From positions 1 to 43,322 of the forward strand of contig CANJPG010000023.1 in the NCBI GenBank assembly GCA_947476065.1: DNA of 43,322 bases, read 5' to 3'. The DNA comes from Fidelibacterota bacterium (GTDB lineage: Bacteria; Pseudomonadota; Alphaproteobacteria; Rhodospirillales; Rhodospirillaceae). Positions 1 through 7,497 of the stretch are shown piece by piece; position 1 is the stretch's first letter; the number at the start of each line of letters is the position of its first letter. The notes under the pieces were generated by a model that was not told the origin of the DNA, made no database searches, and saw only the letters and a list, made by a program, of their open reading frames with translations. The position numbers and the translations under genes are program-made.

Positions 1-132
1 AGGCCGCGATACCGCTGGTGGCTTGCGGCTCGCGCATGTTGAGCGCGGTGACCAGCGGCACCGCCATGCACACCGCACGACCGACCCGGTGATCCAGGAT
101 TAATTTTGCTCCGCTTCGCCGCGACGCTTTTT
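1..132 (-). other. Left-edge segment, possible start of an unidentified gene
   Basis: A minus-strand frame with an ATG at position 67 stays open to the window edge, giving 22 codons beginning MAVPLVTALN. The frame is also open upstream of that ATG, so it may be the tail or an internal piece of a gene that continues to the left. I recognise no family, and the segment is too short to prove coding. It abuts the decayed FGE-like fragment at 133-444, so it may simply be degraded DNA. Confidence 0.2.
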
Positions 133-444
133 CTATTGCTCCTCTGCGCTCGGGCCGCGACGCTTATCAAACTCACTCGGCCAATCCCACAGCGCCTGCA
201 GTTCCAGGTGACTGACAAATTTATTGTCGGCGGTGCGTAGCGGAAAAATATAGCCGTGGCGCTGGGCGTTGAAGCCGGGATGGCGCGCGATGGCGAAAGG
301 CTTAGCGCGGGTGCTGCCCATTTGGTACCTGCCGGCGGGAATCACCGCCATCTCGGCGCACTCGGGCCAGTCTTAGAAGGTTTTGATGTCAGCCGGTGTG
401 GCGGCGAAGGCCGGCACCGCGAGCATGAGATACCGGCGGAACAT
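133..444 (-). pseudogene. Decayed formylglycine-generating-enzyme (SUMF1)-like fragment
   Basis: Reading leftwards from the ATG at 444, the frame encodes a short hydrophobic leader (MFRRYLMLAVPAFAATP), then IKTF, an in-frame TAA at 375-373, then DWPECAEMAVIPAGRYQMGS and about 55 further residues to a stop at 133. The PECxEMxVIPAGxxxMGS signature is the N-terminal hallmark of formylglycine-generating/SUMF1 domain proteins, where a Lys or Arg normally sits at the stop position. AAA to TAA is a single change. The sequence after KPFAIARH no longer resembles the family, and the protein is far shorter than the roughly 250 residues expected. A damaged remnant of a secreted FGE-like protein is the best reading. 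The downstream part could belong to something else. Confidence 0.42.
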
Positions 445-531
445 GAGCGGATCGCCTTATAGCCTCAGAGCCAAAACAAAAGGGGCGCGCGGCGGTGCTG
501 CCGGCGGCCCTGAAACAGACTGACTGATAGT

Positions 532-723
532 CTATTTGTCGGTGGTTGTCGTGGTGCTGGTCGAGGAGGAGTCCGGGGTCACTGTGCGCTCGATGGTCGT
601 GGTCTTGCTCGACGAATGGGGGCCGCCCAGGAAGCCGCCGAAATACATGACCAGGCCCAGCACCACGACGGCCAAGCCGCCGACCACAAAGTACAAACCG
701 CCGCCGCCATTGCCGTCGCTCAT
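532..723 (-). CDS. Small single-pass membrane protein with Ser/Thr-rich tail
   Basis: A 63-residue protein starting MSDGNGGGG, with one transmembrane helix at about residues 10-33 (YFVVGGLAVVVLGLVMYFGG). A polar tail of roughly 30 residues follows, dominated by Ser and Thr and ending in a Thr run before DK. The start is chosen because AGGGAG lies 7 bases upstream of the ATG, and because the frame further upstream looks non-coding. Its function is unknown. Similar tiny glycine-start, single-helix proteins are common and uncharacterised in alphaproteobacteria. It lies between the decayed fragment at 133-444 and the OGFr-domain gene, all on the minus strand. Confidence 0.6.
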   Translation of the reverse strand: MSDGNGGGGLYFVVGGLAVVVLGLVMYFGGFLGGPHSSSKTTTIERTVTPDSSSTSTTTTTDK

Positions 724-790
724 GTGGAACTCCCTGGGTTTTTGATACGTCTGGGAGAACAACGTCGCAAACCGCCAAATAGTTCTGAAT

Positions 791-1306
791 TCACACCGCC
801 GTCGGAACTGCCGCCCGCCAAAACTCCAGCGTGCGCAATTGGATTTTGCCGGCGCCTTCATGTCCTGCAATGTCTTCAAGACACGCGAGCAGGCCCCTCG
901 CCTCGGCCTGAAGGTCGATCTGACTTAGGAACAGCAGCATGCGTGTTAGACGCAAATGATTGTGGTTGGCCGGCTCGAGCCACCCCGCGGCTAGCTTGGG
1001 AAACTCATTGCCGCGCGTGACGGTTGCGCCGCCCCGTCGGAGTCCCAAGAACGCCAGCATGAGGTCCAGCGAGCGCCGCGCGTCTTCCTGCAAGGCCGGA
1101 TCGGCGTAGAAGGCGGCAATATCGGCGGTGGTTAAAAGCGGCGCATCGGGGTTGAAGCGGCTGGGGTCCGCCAGGGGGAAAAGCCACTGGATGAAATCGT
1201 GCACCATCTCCAGGCGCCGATGGTCCCAAGCCCAAATCTGCGCAATCCGACGTCCGGCGGCGTCGGTCCCGGTCCCGCGATAGAAAGCCAGCACAGGTGA
1301 TGTCAT
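791..1306 (-). CDS. Opioid growth factor receptor (OGFr)-conserved-domain protein
   Basis: A 171-residue soluble protein beginning MTSPVLAFYRG. Residues around 8-60 match the pattern of the OGFr N-terminal conserved domain: FYRGTGTDAAGR, then a WDHRRLEMVHDFIQWLFP segment and a Pro/Asn-rich stretch (FNPDAPLLT). In vertebrates this domain belongs to a nuclear-membrane receptor; bacterial copies have no established role. No signal peptide or membrane helix is present. The ATG at 1306 has no Shine-Dalgarno sequence, but TATAAC lies a few bases upstream, so a leaderless transcript is possible. A longer upstream frame exists but is Arg-rich and non-conserved in character, so I reject that start. 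Confidence 0.75.
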   Translation of the reverse strand: MTSPVLAFYRGTGTDAAGRRIAQIWAWDHRRLEMVHDFIQWLFPLADPSRFNPDAPLLTTADIAAFYADPALQEDARRSLDLMLAFLGLRRGGATVTRGNEFPKLAAGWLEPANHNHLRLTRMLLFLSQIDLQAEARGLLACLEDIAGHEGAGKIQLRTLEFWRAAVPTAV

Positions 1307-1407
1307 GGGGGAGGTTATAGCAAAAGCCGTGATCGCCGGGGTATCCGCGCGATTGTTTCTTTTATGGACCGGGCGCAAAATCGGCTTCCCCCAGAGAGGA
1401 GAATCAC

Positions 1408-2328
1408 ATGCACCAGAAAATGATCGCCGCTTGCGCCAGTTTGCTTTTTGCCGGCGCCGCTTTCGCCGCCGCCCCACCGCCGGCAGCGCCGCCGCCCGAT
1501 TTCTCCAAGGTCGAGATCCTGACCATGGATCTCGGTAAAGGCACCTACATGCTCGTGGGCCAAGGCGGCAATATCACAGTGGCCGTCGGCACCGATGGCA
1601 TTATCATGGTCGATACCCAGTTCGCGCCGCTGCACGACAAGATCAAAGCGGCCGTCGCAAAAATATCGCCGCTGCCGATTAAGTACATCGTCAACACGCA
1701 TTACCATGGTGACCACACCGGCGGGAATGAACTCTTCCAGAAAGACGGCGCCACCGTCGTCGCCGATCCTAACGTCGGCAAGCGTCTGGCCTCCAGCGTC
1801 ACCAATGCCCTGACCGGCGCCGTCACGCCGCCGGCCGCCACGGGCGCGATCCCCAAACAAACCTATAAAGACACGACAACGCTGACGTTCGGCGGGCGCG
1901 GCGCGCAGGTGATGCACGAGCCCTATGCCCATACCGACGGCGACAGCGCGGTGTATTTCGCCGACGCCAACGTGCTCGCCACCGGCGATATCGTCAGCAC
2001 CGGCGGGCGCTATCCCAATATCGACGTGGCGGTCGGCGGCAACATCAAAGGCCTGATCGCCGCCGTCGACAACTATCTGAAGATCGCAAATGCCGACACC
2101 AAGATCGTGCCGGGTCACGGCATGCTGATGAACAAAGCCGCCCTTGAAGACTATCGGATGATGCTGGTGACCGCGCGCGACCGGGTCGCCAAGCTGATCA
2201 GCGACGGCAAAAGCGAGGACGACGCCGTGGCGGCCAAGCCCATCGTCGATCTGGAGCAAAAAGCCGGCGCCAGCGAAATGGCCAGCGCCAATCTGGTGCG
2301 GCTGATCTACCGCTCGCTCAAGATGTAA
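1408..2328 (+). CDS. Secreted metallo-beta-lactamase-fold hydrolase
   Basis: A 306-residue protein with a signal peptide (about residues 1-21, ending AFA-AAP) and a short Pro/Ala linker, so it is probably periplasmic. The zinc-binding signature THYHGDHTGG places H98, H100, D102 and H103. Further ligands are likely H175 (HTDGD), D194 (ATGDI) and H237 (PGHGM), the usual order for the metallo-beta-lactamase superfamily. The sequence does not identify the substrate; close relatives are annotated as MBL-fold hydrolases or B3-like enzymes, and I would not infer antibiotic resistance. AGAGGAG lies just upstream of the ATG, and a strong terminator follows at 2423-2462. Confidence 0.93.
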   Translation: MHQKMIAACASLLFAGAAFAAAPPPAAPPPDFSKVEILTMDLGKGTYMLVGQGGNITVAVGTDGIIMVDTQFAPLHDKIKAAVAKISPLPIKYIVNTHYHGDHTGGNELFQKDGATVVADPNVGKRLASSVTNALTGAVTPPAATGAIPKQTYKDTTTLTFGGRGAQVMHEPYAHTDGDSAVYFADANVLATGDIVSTGGRYPNIDVAVGGNIKGLIAAVDNYLKIANADTKIVPGHGMLMNKAALEDYRMMLVTARDRVAKLISDGKSEDDAVAAKPIVDLEQKAGASEMASANLVRLIYRSLKM

Positions 2329-2422
2329 AAATAAGACCCGCGCTGCGGCGGTGATGGGGAATCCGAAGGGGAGACGGACGGCCCATCACACAGGCCACAG
2401 CGCGGCTAAAGGTAAGAAAGTC

Positions 2423-2462
2423 GGGACGCGGTTCTCAGAGCCTGGGGCCGCGTCCCTTTTTT
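2423..2462 (+). terminator. Rho-independent terminator after the MBL-fold gene
   Basis: A 9-bp perfect stem, GGGACGCGG (2423-2431) with CCGCGTCCC (2448-2456), followed directly by six T residues. The T run lies only on the plus-strand side, so it ends the MBL-fold transcript rather than the convergent hsp20 transcript. Confidence 0.82.
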
Positions 2463-2473
2463 ATGCCAGAACG

Positions 2474-2947
2474 TTAGGCGGCCTGCGCGATGCTCGGCTG
2501 CTGGAGCGGCTGCTGTACCGATGCAGTCGCGCTAATCGCGATCTTGCGCGGCTTCAGTGCTTCGGGCACCACGCGCTTCAGGTCGATATGCAGCAGGCCG
2601 TTCTCGATGCGCGCGCCGGAGACCTGGATATGGTTGGCCAGCTCGAACTTGCGCTCGAATGACCGGCCGGCGATGCCGCGATAGAGGTAGCTGGTGGTGT
2701 CTTCTTCGCCCGCGACTTTGCCGCGCACGGTCAGGGTGTTGTTCTCGACATTGACGTCGAGGTCCTTCTCGCCGAACCCGGCGACGGCGAACGTGATGCG
2801 ATAGGCATCTTCGCCGGCCTTGGCGATGTTATAGGGCGGATAGGAGAAATGAGCGTCGTCGAGACGGGTCGCGGCGTCAAACACGCGCGCGAGATTATCG
2901 AAGCCGACCGACGCACGGAAAAGCGGGGAAAGGTCAAAAGCACGCAT
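2474..2947 (-). CDS. Small heat shock protein, Hsp20/IbpA class
   Basis: A 157-residue ATP-independent holdase chaperone that binds unfolding proteins in the cytoplasm. The N-terminus MRAFDLSPLFRASVGFD is typical of the alphaproteobacterial class A (IbpA-like) Hsp20 group. The alpha-crystallin domain covers about residues 35-130, with the conserved GLLHIDL motif and a C-terminal R-K-I-A-I (I-x-I type) anchor for oligomerisation. The start at 2947 matches the family and has GGAGG 8 bases upstream; a longer in-frame start at 2962 would overlap that ribosome-binding site. Upstream lie a ROSE-like thermometer leader and an RpoH-type promoter. The gene converges on the MBL-fold gene. Confidence 0.95.
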   Translation of the reverse strand: MRAFDLSPLFRASVGFDNLARVFDAATRLDDAHFSYPPYNIAKAGEDAYRITFAVAGFGEKDLDVNVENNTLTVRGKVAGEEDTTSYLYRGIAGRSFERKFELANHIQVSGARIENGLLHIDLKRVVPEALKPRKIAISATASVQQPLQQPSIAQAA

Positions 2948-3064
2948 AGGGATATCCTCCAATGAGCAATACCGCGGCGCATTCGCAGTGAACCACCTTG
3001 GTCCGCTGACCGGCTGCGCCGAAAGGCCGCAAGCCTGACAGACCCCTCAATGGGCATCCGTCGC
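2948..3064 (-). promoter_or_regulatory. ROSE-like RNA thermometer in the hsp20 leader
   Basis: The roughly 115-nt leader can form several hairpins in a row. One is an ATGGG/CCCAT stem near the 5' end, another a GGCT.../...AGCC stem in the middle, and another GGTC/GACC. The last pairs the Shine-Dalgarno sequence: ATTGCTC can pair with GGAGGAT, leaving the G of TTGCT bulged. A T(T/C)GCT element opposite the Shine-Dalgarno with an unpaired or mismatched G is the defining feature of ROSE elements, which block translation at low temperature and melt on heat shock. The fit of family (IbpA-type hsp20), position and motif is good; the exact 5' end is inferred from the promoter. Confidence 0.75.
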
Positions 3065-3070
3065 CCCATC

Positions 3071-3099
3071 AACTTAGGTTTGGATTTTGGCCGTGCAAG
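3071..3099 (-). promoter_or_regulatory. RpoH (sigma-32)-type promoter of hsp20
   Basis: On the minus strand CTTGCAC (CTTG at 3099-3096) is followed, after a 17-base spacer, by CCTAAGTTG (from 3078). This fits the alphaproteobacterial RpoH pattern CTTG-N17/18-CYTATnT. It would start transcription near 3064 and give the ROSE-like leader. Confidence 0.65.
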
Positions 3100-3223
3100 C
3101 CCCGGATAGCCAAAAAATGGGGAAAAAAAATCCAAGGAAATTCAGGGGCTTTGCGCCCCGCGGGTTTGTAATGTCCCGGCATGCGGGAAGGACTAAACTG
3201 CCGTCGGAGGGGTCACCGCAGCC

Positions 3224-3744
3224 ATGCTGATCATCCGCCCGGCTGAGATCGACGACGCACCGGCCATCGCCCGGGTGCATGTCGACACGTGGCGGACGAC
3301 CTACGGCGGCATCATCCCCCAGTCCTATCTCGACACCATGACCGTGCAGAACCGCACCTTTGTCTGGGTGCGTCTGCTTGAGCGCCGCGAACAGGCTTTC
3401 ACCACGCTGGTCAGCGAGGACCACGACCGCCGTGTGATCGGCTTTGTCACGGCGGGCCCCTTGCGCCACAAGGACGACCGCTATCAGGCCGAGATCTCGT
3501 CGCTGATGTGCTGCGCAGCCATCAGCGGAGCAATCACGGCCGCCGGCTGTTCCTGGCTGCGGCCAACCGGCTGAGCTTACGCGGTCTCAACGGTCTTTTT
3601 GTCTGGGTGCTGGCCGACAATCCGTCGCGGCCATTTTATGAAAGCCTGGGCGGCGAAGTCGTCGCCGAAACCGAACGCAGCTTCGCCGGCACGGCGCTCA
3701 AGGAACTGGGATACGGCTGGAGCGAAACGCCCCGCTATTCCTGA
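3224..3744 (+). pseudogene. GNAT acetyltransferase interrupted by a one-base frameshift
   Basis: The first frame (3224-3574) encodes MLIIRPAEIDDAPAIARVHVDTWRTTYGG, a typical GNAT N-terminus, through to AEISSL. The rest of the domain then continues in another frame: VLRSHQRSNHGRRLFLAA, FVWVLADNPSRPFYESLGG, to a stop at 3744. Inserting one T after 3505 (CTG-TAT-GTG-CTG) restores ISSLYVLRSHQR, the expected beta4 and acetyl-CoA-binding loop. The loop has N where the (Q/R)xxGxG motif usually has the first G. It is either a recent inactivating deletion or a sequence error; the intact reading would be about 174 residues. GGAGG precedes the ATG at a normal distance. It ends 7 bases from the convergent cNMP-binding gene. 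Confidence 0.85.
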
Positions 3745-3751
3745 GCCCGCT

Positions 3752-4339
3752 TTACTGGGGGAGCTCGGCTTCGTTAGGGATGGCGTCGTCGCGGCGGTCT
3801 TCCTCACGATGCGTCGCCGCCACGCGCTTCAAGTCCTTGATCACGGCCTCGAGGCCCTTGAGCTTGGCAGCCAGGCTGTCGCGGAATGCCGGCGGCAGAT
3901 CGCTTTGCAGAAACCGCATCACGATGTCCGACTGACGGTTCAGCATGTTCACGGCATCGGCCAGGCTGCGGGACTTGGGCATGTAGGATTCGTGCACGCC
4001 GCGCAGGTTGTTCATCAGCATGTGGATCAGCGCGCGGATGAAAGGGTCGGCCTTCCTGAGCTTGTCGAGCATGATGTCGATCGGGATGACCATCAAGGCC
4101 GAGTCTTCCAGCGTGAAGGCCGTGGCCATGCGCGGGCTGGCATCGATCACCGCCATTTCGCCGAAGAGCTCGCCCCGGCGCACGGTGGCCAGCGGAATCT
4201 TGCGCCCCTGGGCTTCGCGGTACATGCCGATGGCGCCGGAATTGACGATATAGGCGGCGTCGCCTTTCTCGCCCTGCTTGAACAGGACCTTTCCTTTGGG
4301 AAAGTTGACTACCTCGATTTCGTCAGCGCCCGGAGCCAT
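3752..4339 (-). CDS. Stand-alone cyclic-nucleotide-binding domain protein
   Basis: A 195-residue protein. Residues about 8-110 form a Crp/PKA-type cNMP-binding domain, with the phosphate-binding cassette GELFGEMAVIDASPRMATA (about 57-75). E61 and R70 are the residues that hold the ribose and cyclic phosphate in the family, so nucleotide binding looks intact. The remaining 80 residues are helical and charged, without a helix-turn-helix, so this is not a Crp/Fnr DNA-binding regulator. It may act as a nucleotide sensor through protein contacts. The start ATG at 4339 fits the domain boundary. It lies downstream of the korAB terminator in the same orientation, so it is probably transcribed separately. 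Confidence 0.85.
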   Translation of the reverse strand: MAPGADEIEVVNFPKGKVLFKQGEKGDAAYIVNSGAIGMYREAQGRKIPLATVRRGELFGEMAVIDASPRMATAFTLEDSALMVIPIDIMLDKLRKADPFIRALIHMLMNNLRGVHESYMPKSRSLADAVNMLNRQSDIVMRFLQSDLPPAFRDSLAAKLKGLEAVIKDLKRVAATHREEDRRDDAIPNEAELPQ

Positions 4340-4488
4340 ACCGCCACCTTGTCTTCACGCCGCCAGGCTTTGAGGAAAAACGATCTGAACGGCGCGCTAG
4401 GTCTTCGTCGTCGAAAACCTAAATCTGCCTTTAGTTTTCGATATTTTTACCCGCAAAGTCAAAGGTTTCCAGGATGCCGTCTCGGCCG

Positions 4489-4529
4489 GCCAAAAAAGCA
4501 AACAGCGGGCCGGAGGTTTCGGCCCGCTG
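4489..4529 (-). terminator. Rho-independent terminator of the korAB operon
   Basis: A perfect 9-bp stem pairs CAGCGGGCC (4503-4511) with GGCCCGCTG (4521-4529). On the minus strand it is followed by GTTTGCTTTTTTGG, about 35 bases after the korB stop. Confidence 0.85.
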
Positions 4530-4564
4530 CGATAAGACAGGAACGCCCGGCGTTCTATTTGCGG

Positions 4565-5605
4565 TTAATCAACCGACCAGGTGTTGCCGGCGCGCATAAG
4601 CTTGTCGAGATTGCCGGGGCCTTTGGCCTTGGCTTCGTTTTCCTGGGCCACCACGGCCGCTTCGTAGGACAGGGCCGCCTGGTCGCAATAGATCACGCCG
4701 AGGACTTCGGGGAAGCTGGGCGGCCGCAAGGCGACCAGGAGGCTCGCCAGAACGCGGTTCTTCTCGTCGTGAACCAGGATGTCTTTCTCCGTGACGCCGT
4801 TCTCGCCGATGACCACGATCTCGAGCCTCAGGGTCTGGGTGTTCAGCCGCAGGCCCTTGGTGCGCTCCCTGCCGAACAGCATCGGCTGGCCGTGTTTGAC
4901 ATGCAGCTGCATGTCGGCGGCAACGTCTTTCTCGGTGAAGGCGGCGAAGGTGGCATCGTTGTAGACGATGCAGTTCTGGATGATTTCAACGAACGACGCG
5001 CCCTTATGCTCGCGGGCGCGCTTGAACAGCACGTCGAGTTCCTTGGCTTGGACGTCGATGCCGCGGGCGATGAAGCGCGCGCCGCAGCCCAGCGCATAAG
5101 TGCAGGCCTCGGCCGGGCTGTCGATGCTGCCCATGGGCGTGGACGGCGAGCGCTGGCCGACACGCGAGGTCGGCGAGTATTGGCCCTTGGTCAGGCCGTA
5201 GATCTCGTTGTTGAACAAGAGAATGTTCAAATCGACGTTCCGGCGCAGGGCGTGGAACAGGTGATTGCCGCCGATGGACAATGCATCGCCGTCGCCGGTG
5301 ACCACCCAGACGTCGAGTTCGGGACGCGCGAGCTTGAGGCCCGTCGCCACCGCCGGCGCGCGGCCATGGATGGTGTGAAAGCCGTAGGTCGCCATGTAAT
5401 AGGGAAAGCGCGACGAGCAGCCGATGCCCGAGACAAACACGGTGTTCTCGGGCCGCGCACCCATGTCGGCCAGCGACTTGTGCATGGCCTTGAGGATGGC
5501 GTAATCGCCGCAGCCGGGGCACCAACGCACTTCCTGATCGGACGCGAAGTCCTTGGCGGTGAGTTTATCGGGTTGACCCACTTCTGTTTGAACGGTGACG
5601 TTCAT
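4565..5605 (-). CDS. korB: 2-oxoacid:ferredoxin oxidoreductase, beta subunit (KorB)
   Basis: A 346-residue thiamine-diphosphate-binding subunit that, with KorA, decarboxylates a 2-oxoacid (probably 2-oxoglutarate) to the acyl-CoA and passes electrons to ferredoxin. The CPGCGD motif gives C29 and C32; C63 (IGCSS) and C212 (QNC) complete the usual four-cysteine set for one 4Fe-4S cluster. The ThDP/Mg site is VTGDGDALSIGGNH (GDGD at 104-107) with FNN at 131-133. The C-terminal 60 residues match the KorB type rather than pyruvate:ferredoxin beta subunits. The start lies 2 bases after the korA stop, so the two are translationally close. 2-oxoglutarate is inferred from overall similarity and not shown by a specific residue. 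Confidence 0.94.
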   Translation of the reverse strand: MNVTVQTEVGQPDKLTAKDFASDQEVRWCPGCGDYAILKAMHKSLADMGARPENTVFVSGIGCSSRFPYYMATYGFHTIHGRAPAVATGLKLARPELDVWVVTGDGDALSIGGNHLFHALRRNVDLNILLFNNEIYGLTKGQYSPTSRVGQRSPSTPMGSIDSPAEACTYALGCGARFIARGIDVQAKELDVLFKRAREHKGASFVEIIQNCIVYNDATFAAFTEKDVAADMQLHVKHGQPMLFGRERTKGLRLNTQTLRLEIVVIGENGVTEKDILVHDEKNRVLASLLVALRPPSFPEVLGVIYCDQAALSYEAAVVAQENEAKAKGPGNLDKLMRAGNTWSVD

Positions 5606-5607
5606 GG

Positions 5608-7497
5608 CTAGTTGCTCCCCAGCAAGCTGCGGATGGCGCTTGAGACTTCTTCGATCTTGAGCGGCTGGCCCGAGACCTTGAGCAGGCTTTTGGCGTCGAC
5701 AAGGTACTGGCTCTTGAGCAGCGTCAGCATCTGGCCGTTGTTCATTTCGGCCACCAGCACTTTGTCATAGCTCTTCAGCAGCGCGCCAAGATTGCGCGGC
5801 AGCGGCCAGACATGGCGGATGTGGATGTGCGAGACGTCCAAACCCTTCTCGCGCATGTTGCTGACGGCGCGGTTGATGGGACCGAAGGTCGAGCCCCAGC
5901 CGACGACGGCCAGTTTGCCTTTGGCTTCACCGAGGGCGACATCCTGTTCGGGAATGTCATTGGCGATGTTGGCGATCTTGGCGGTGCGCGTATCGGTCAT
6001 CTTCTGATGGTTCGCGGGCTCGTAGGAAATGTTGCCCGAGTTGTAGTCCTTCTCGATGCCGCCGATGCGATGCATCAAACCGGGCGTGCCGGGCTTGGCC
6101 CAGACGCGCGCCAGTGTATGCGGATCGCGCAGGAACGGATGGAAGCCTTCAGTCGCGGTGCGGAAGGTCACCGGGAACGGCGTGTAGTCCTTCATCGACG
6201 GGATCAGCCAGGGCTCGGCGGCATTGGCGATGTAGCCGTCGGAGAGGATCATCACTGGCGTCATGTATTTGGTGGCCAGGCGCACGGCCTCGATGGCGAC
6301 GTCGAAGCAATCACCGGGTGAGTGCGAGGCGATCACCGGGATCGGTGCGTCGCCGTTGCGCCCGAACACGGCGATGAACAGATCCGACTGCTCGGTCTTG
6401 GTGGGCAGGCCCGTCGAAGGACCGCCGCGCTGGGTATCGACAATCACCAGCGGCAGCTCGGTCGAGATCGCAAGACCAATGGCTTCAGTCTTGAGCGCGA
6501 TGCCGGGGCCCGACGAGGCGGTGACACCCAGCTTGCCGCCGTAAGAAGCACCGATAGCCGCGCAGCAGGCTGCGATTTCGTCTTCGGCCTGGAAGGTGGT
6601 GATCCCGAACTGCTTGAGCTTGGCAAGAATGTGCAGGATCGGCGACGACGGCGTGATCGGATAGGACGCCAGCACCATTTCGAGGTTGGCCAGCTGTGCG
6701 CCGGCTGCCAAGCCCCAAGCCAGCGACTCAGCGCCCGAGACCAGGCGATAAGTGCCGGGGGCGACCTTGACGGACGGCATGCTGACGGGCGCGATGTCGC
6801 CCGAGAGTTCGTGGGTTTCACCGTAGGCGTGGCCGGCGTTGAGTGCCGCGGCGTTGGCTTTGCCGATGGGATCTTCGGCGCCGAATTTGCGCGCGACGTA
6901 TTCCATCGTCGACTTCATCTCGCGGTCGTACATCCACGACACGAGGCCCAAGGTCCACAGGTTCTTGGTGCGCAGCGCTTCCTTCTGCGAAACGCCGAAG
7001 GGCTTGGCGACTTCAAGCGCCTGAGCCGAGATGTCGATTTCGAGAACGCGGAATTCCTTCAGCGTGCCGTCGAGGCGCGGATCAATTGTAAAGCCCGCGC
7101 GCTTGATGTCTTTTTCCTTGAAGGCGCCGGAATCCAAAATCACCAGGCCGCCTTTACGCAGGCCCTTGTAGTTGACCATGAGGGCCGCGGGGTTCAACGC
7201 GACCAGCACGTCGGGCTGATCGCCGGCGGTTTTGATCAGCCGCGAGCCGAAGTTGATCTGGAAGGCCGACACGCCATAAGTCGTGCCCGTGGGCGCGCGG
7301 ATTTCGGCGGGAAAGTCCGGGAACGTCGCCAGGGAATTTCCGGCCAGTGCGGTTTCCTGCGAGAACTGACTGCCCAACAGCTGCACGCCGTCGCCGGAGT
7401 CACCAGCGAAGCGCACGACAATGGAGTCGAGATCCGATTTGGAAACGGGCGCGTCGGAGGGCCCGCCTTTGCGGCCAGCTTCGGCTTGCAGATTCAT
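5608..7497 (-). CDS. korA: 2-oxoacid:ferredoxin oxidoreductase, fused gamma-alpha subunit (KorA)
   Basis: A 629-residue fusion. Residues about 25-215 are the gamma domain (FAGDSGDGVQLLG, then PAEIRAPTGTTYGVSAFQ). Residues about 240-629 are the alpha domain, with the YPITPSSPILH motif, FQAEDEIAA, and TASSGPGIALKTEAIG, which shape the ThDP and substrate site with KorB. The fused gamma-alpha layout is typical of aerobic and facultative proteobacterial enzymes. It is the first gene of a korA-korB pair; the 243-bp gap upstream, shared with the tail of metC, contains no ORF and no promoter I would commit to. Electrons probably go to the 7Fe ferredoxin gene at 16630-16965. The ATG at 7497 directly precedes a variable leader. 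Confidence 0.94.
   Translation of the reverse strand: MNLQAEAGRKGGPSDAPVSKSDLDSIVVRFAGDSGDGVQLLGSQFSQETALAGNSLATFPDFPAEIRAPTGTTYGVSAFQINFGSRLIKTAGDQPDVLVALNPAALMVNYKGLRKGGLVILDSGAFKEKDIKRAGFTIDPRLDGTLKEFRVLEIDISAQALEVAKPFGVSQKEALRTKNLWTLGLVSWMYDREMKSTMEYVARKFGAEDPIGKANAAALNAGHAYGETHELSGDIAPVSMPSVKVAPGTYRLVSGAESLAWGLAAGAQLANLEMVLASYPITPSSPILHILAKLKQFGITTFQAEDEIAACCAAIGASYGGKLGVTASSGPGIALKTEAIGLAISTELPLVIVDTQRGGPSTGLPTKTEQSDLFIAVFGRNGDAPIPVIASHSPGDCFDVAIEAVRLATKYMTPVMILSDGYIANAAEPWLIPSMKDYTPFPVTFRTATEGFHPFLRDPHTLARVWAKPGTPGLMHRIGGIEKDYNSGNISYEPANHQKMTDTRTAKIANIANDIPEQDVALGEAKGKLAVVGWGSTFGPINRAVSNMREKGLDVSHIHIRHVWPLPRNLGALLKSYDKVLVAEMNNGQMLTLLKSQYLVDAKSLLKVSGQPLKIEEVSSAIRSLLGSN

Noticed and set aside
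2351-2662. Plus-strand ORF of about 100 codons after the MBL-fold gene
   Set aside because: It runs through a strong terminator and then antisense to hsp20, with no ribosome-binding site and no recognisable domain.
3599-5611. Long open frame of 670 codons on the plus strand over the cNMP and korB genes
   Set aside because: It lies opposite genes with clear family motifs. Its translation shows low-complexity, His/Asp/Gly-rich composition without a domain, typical of antisense frames in GC-rich DNA.
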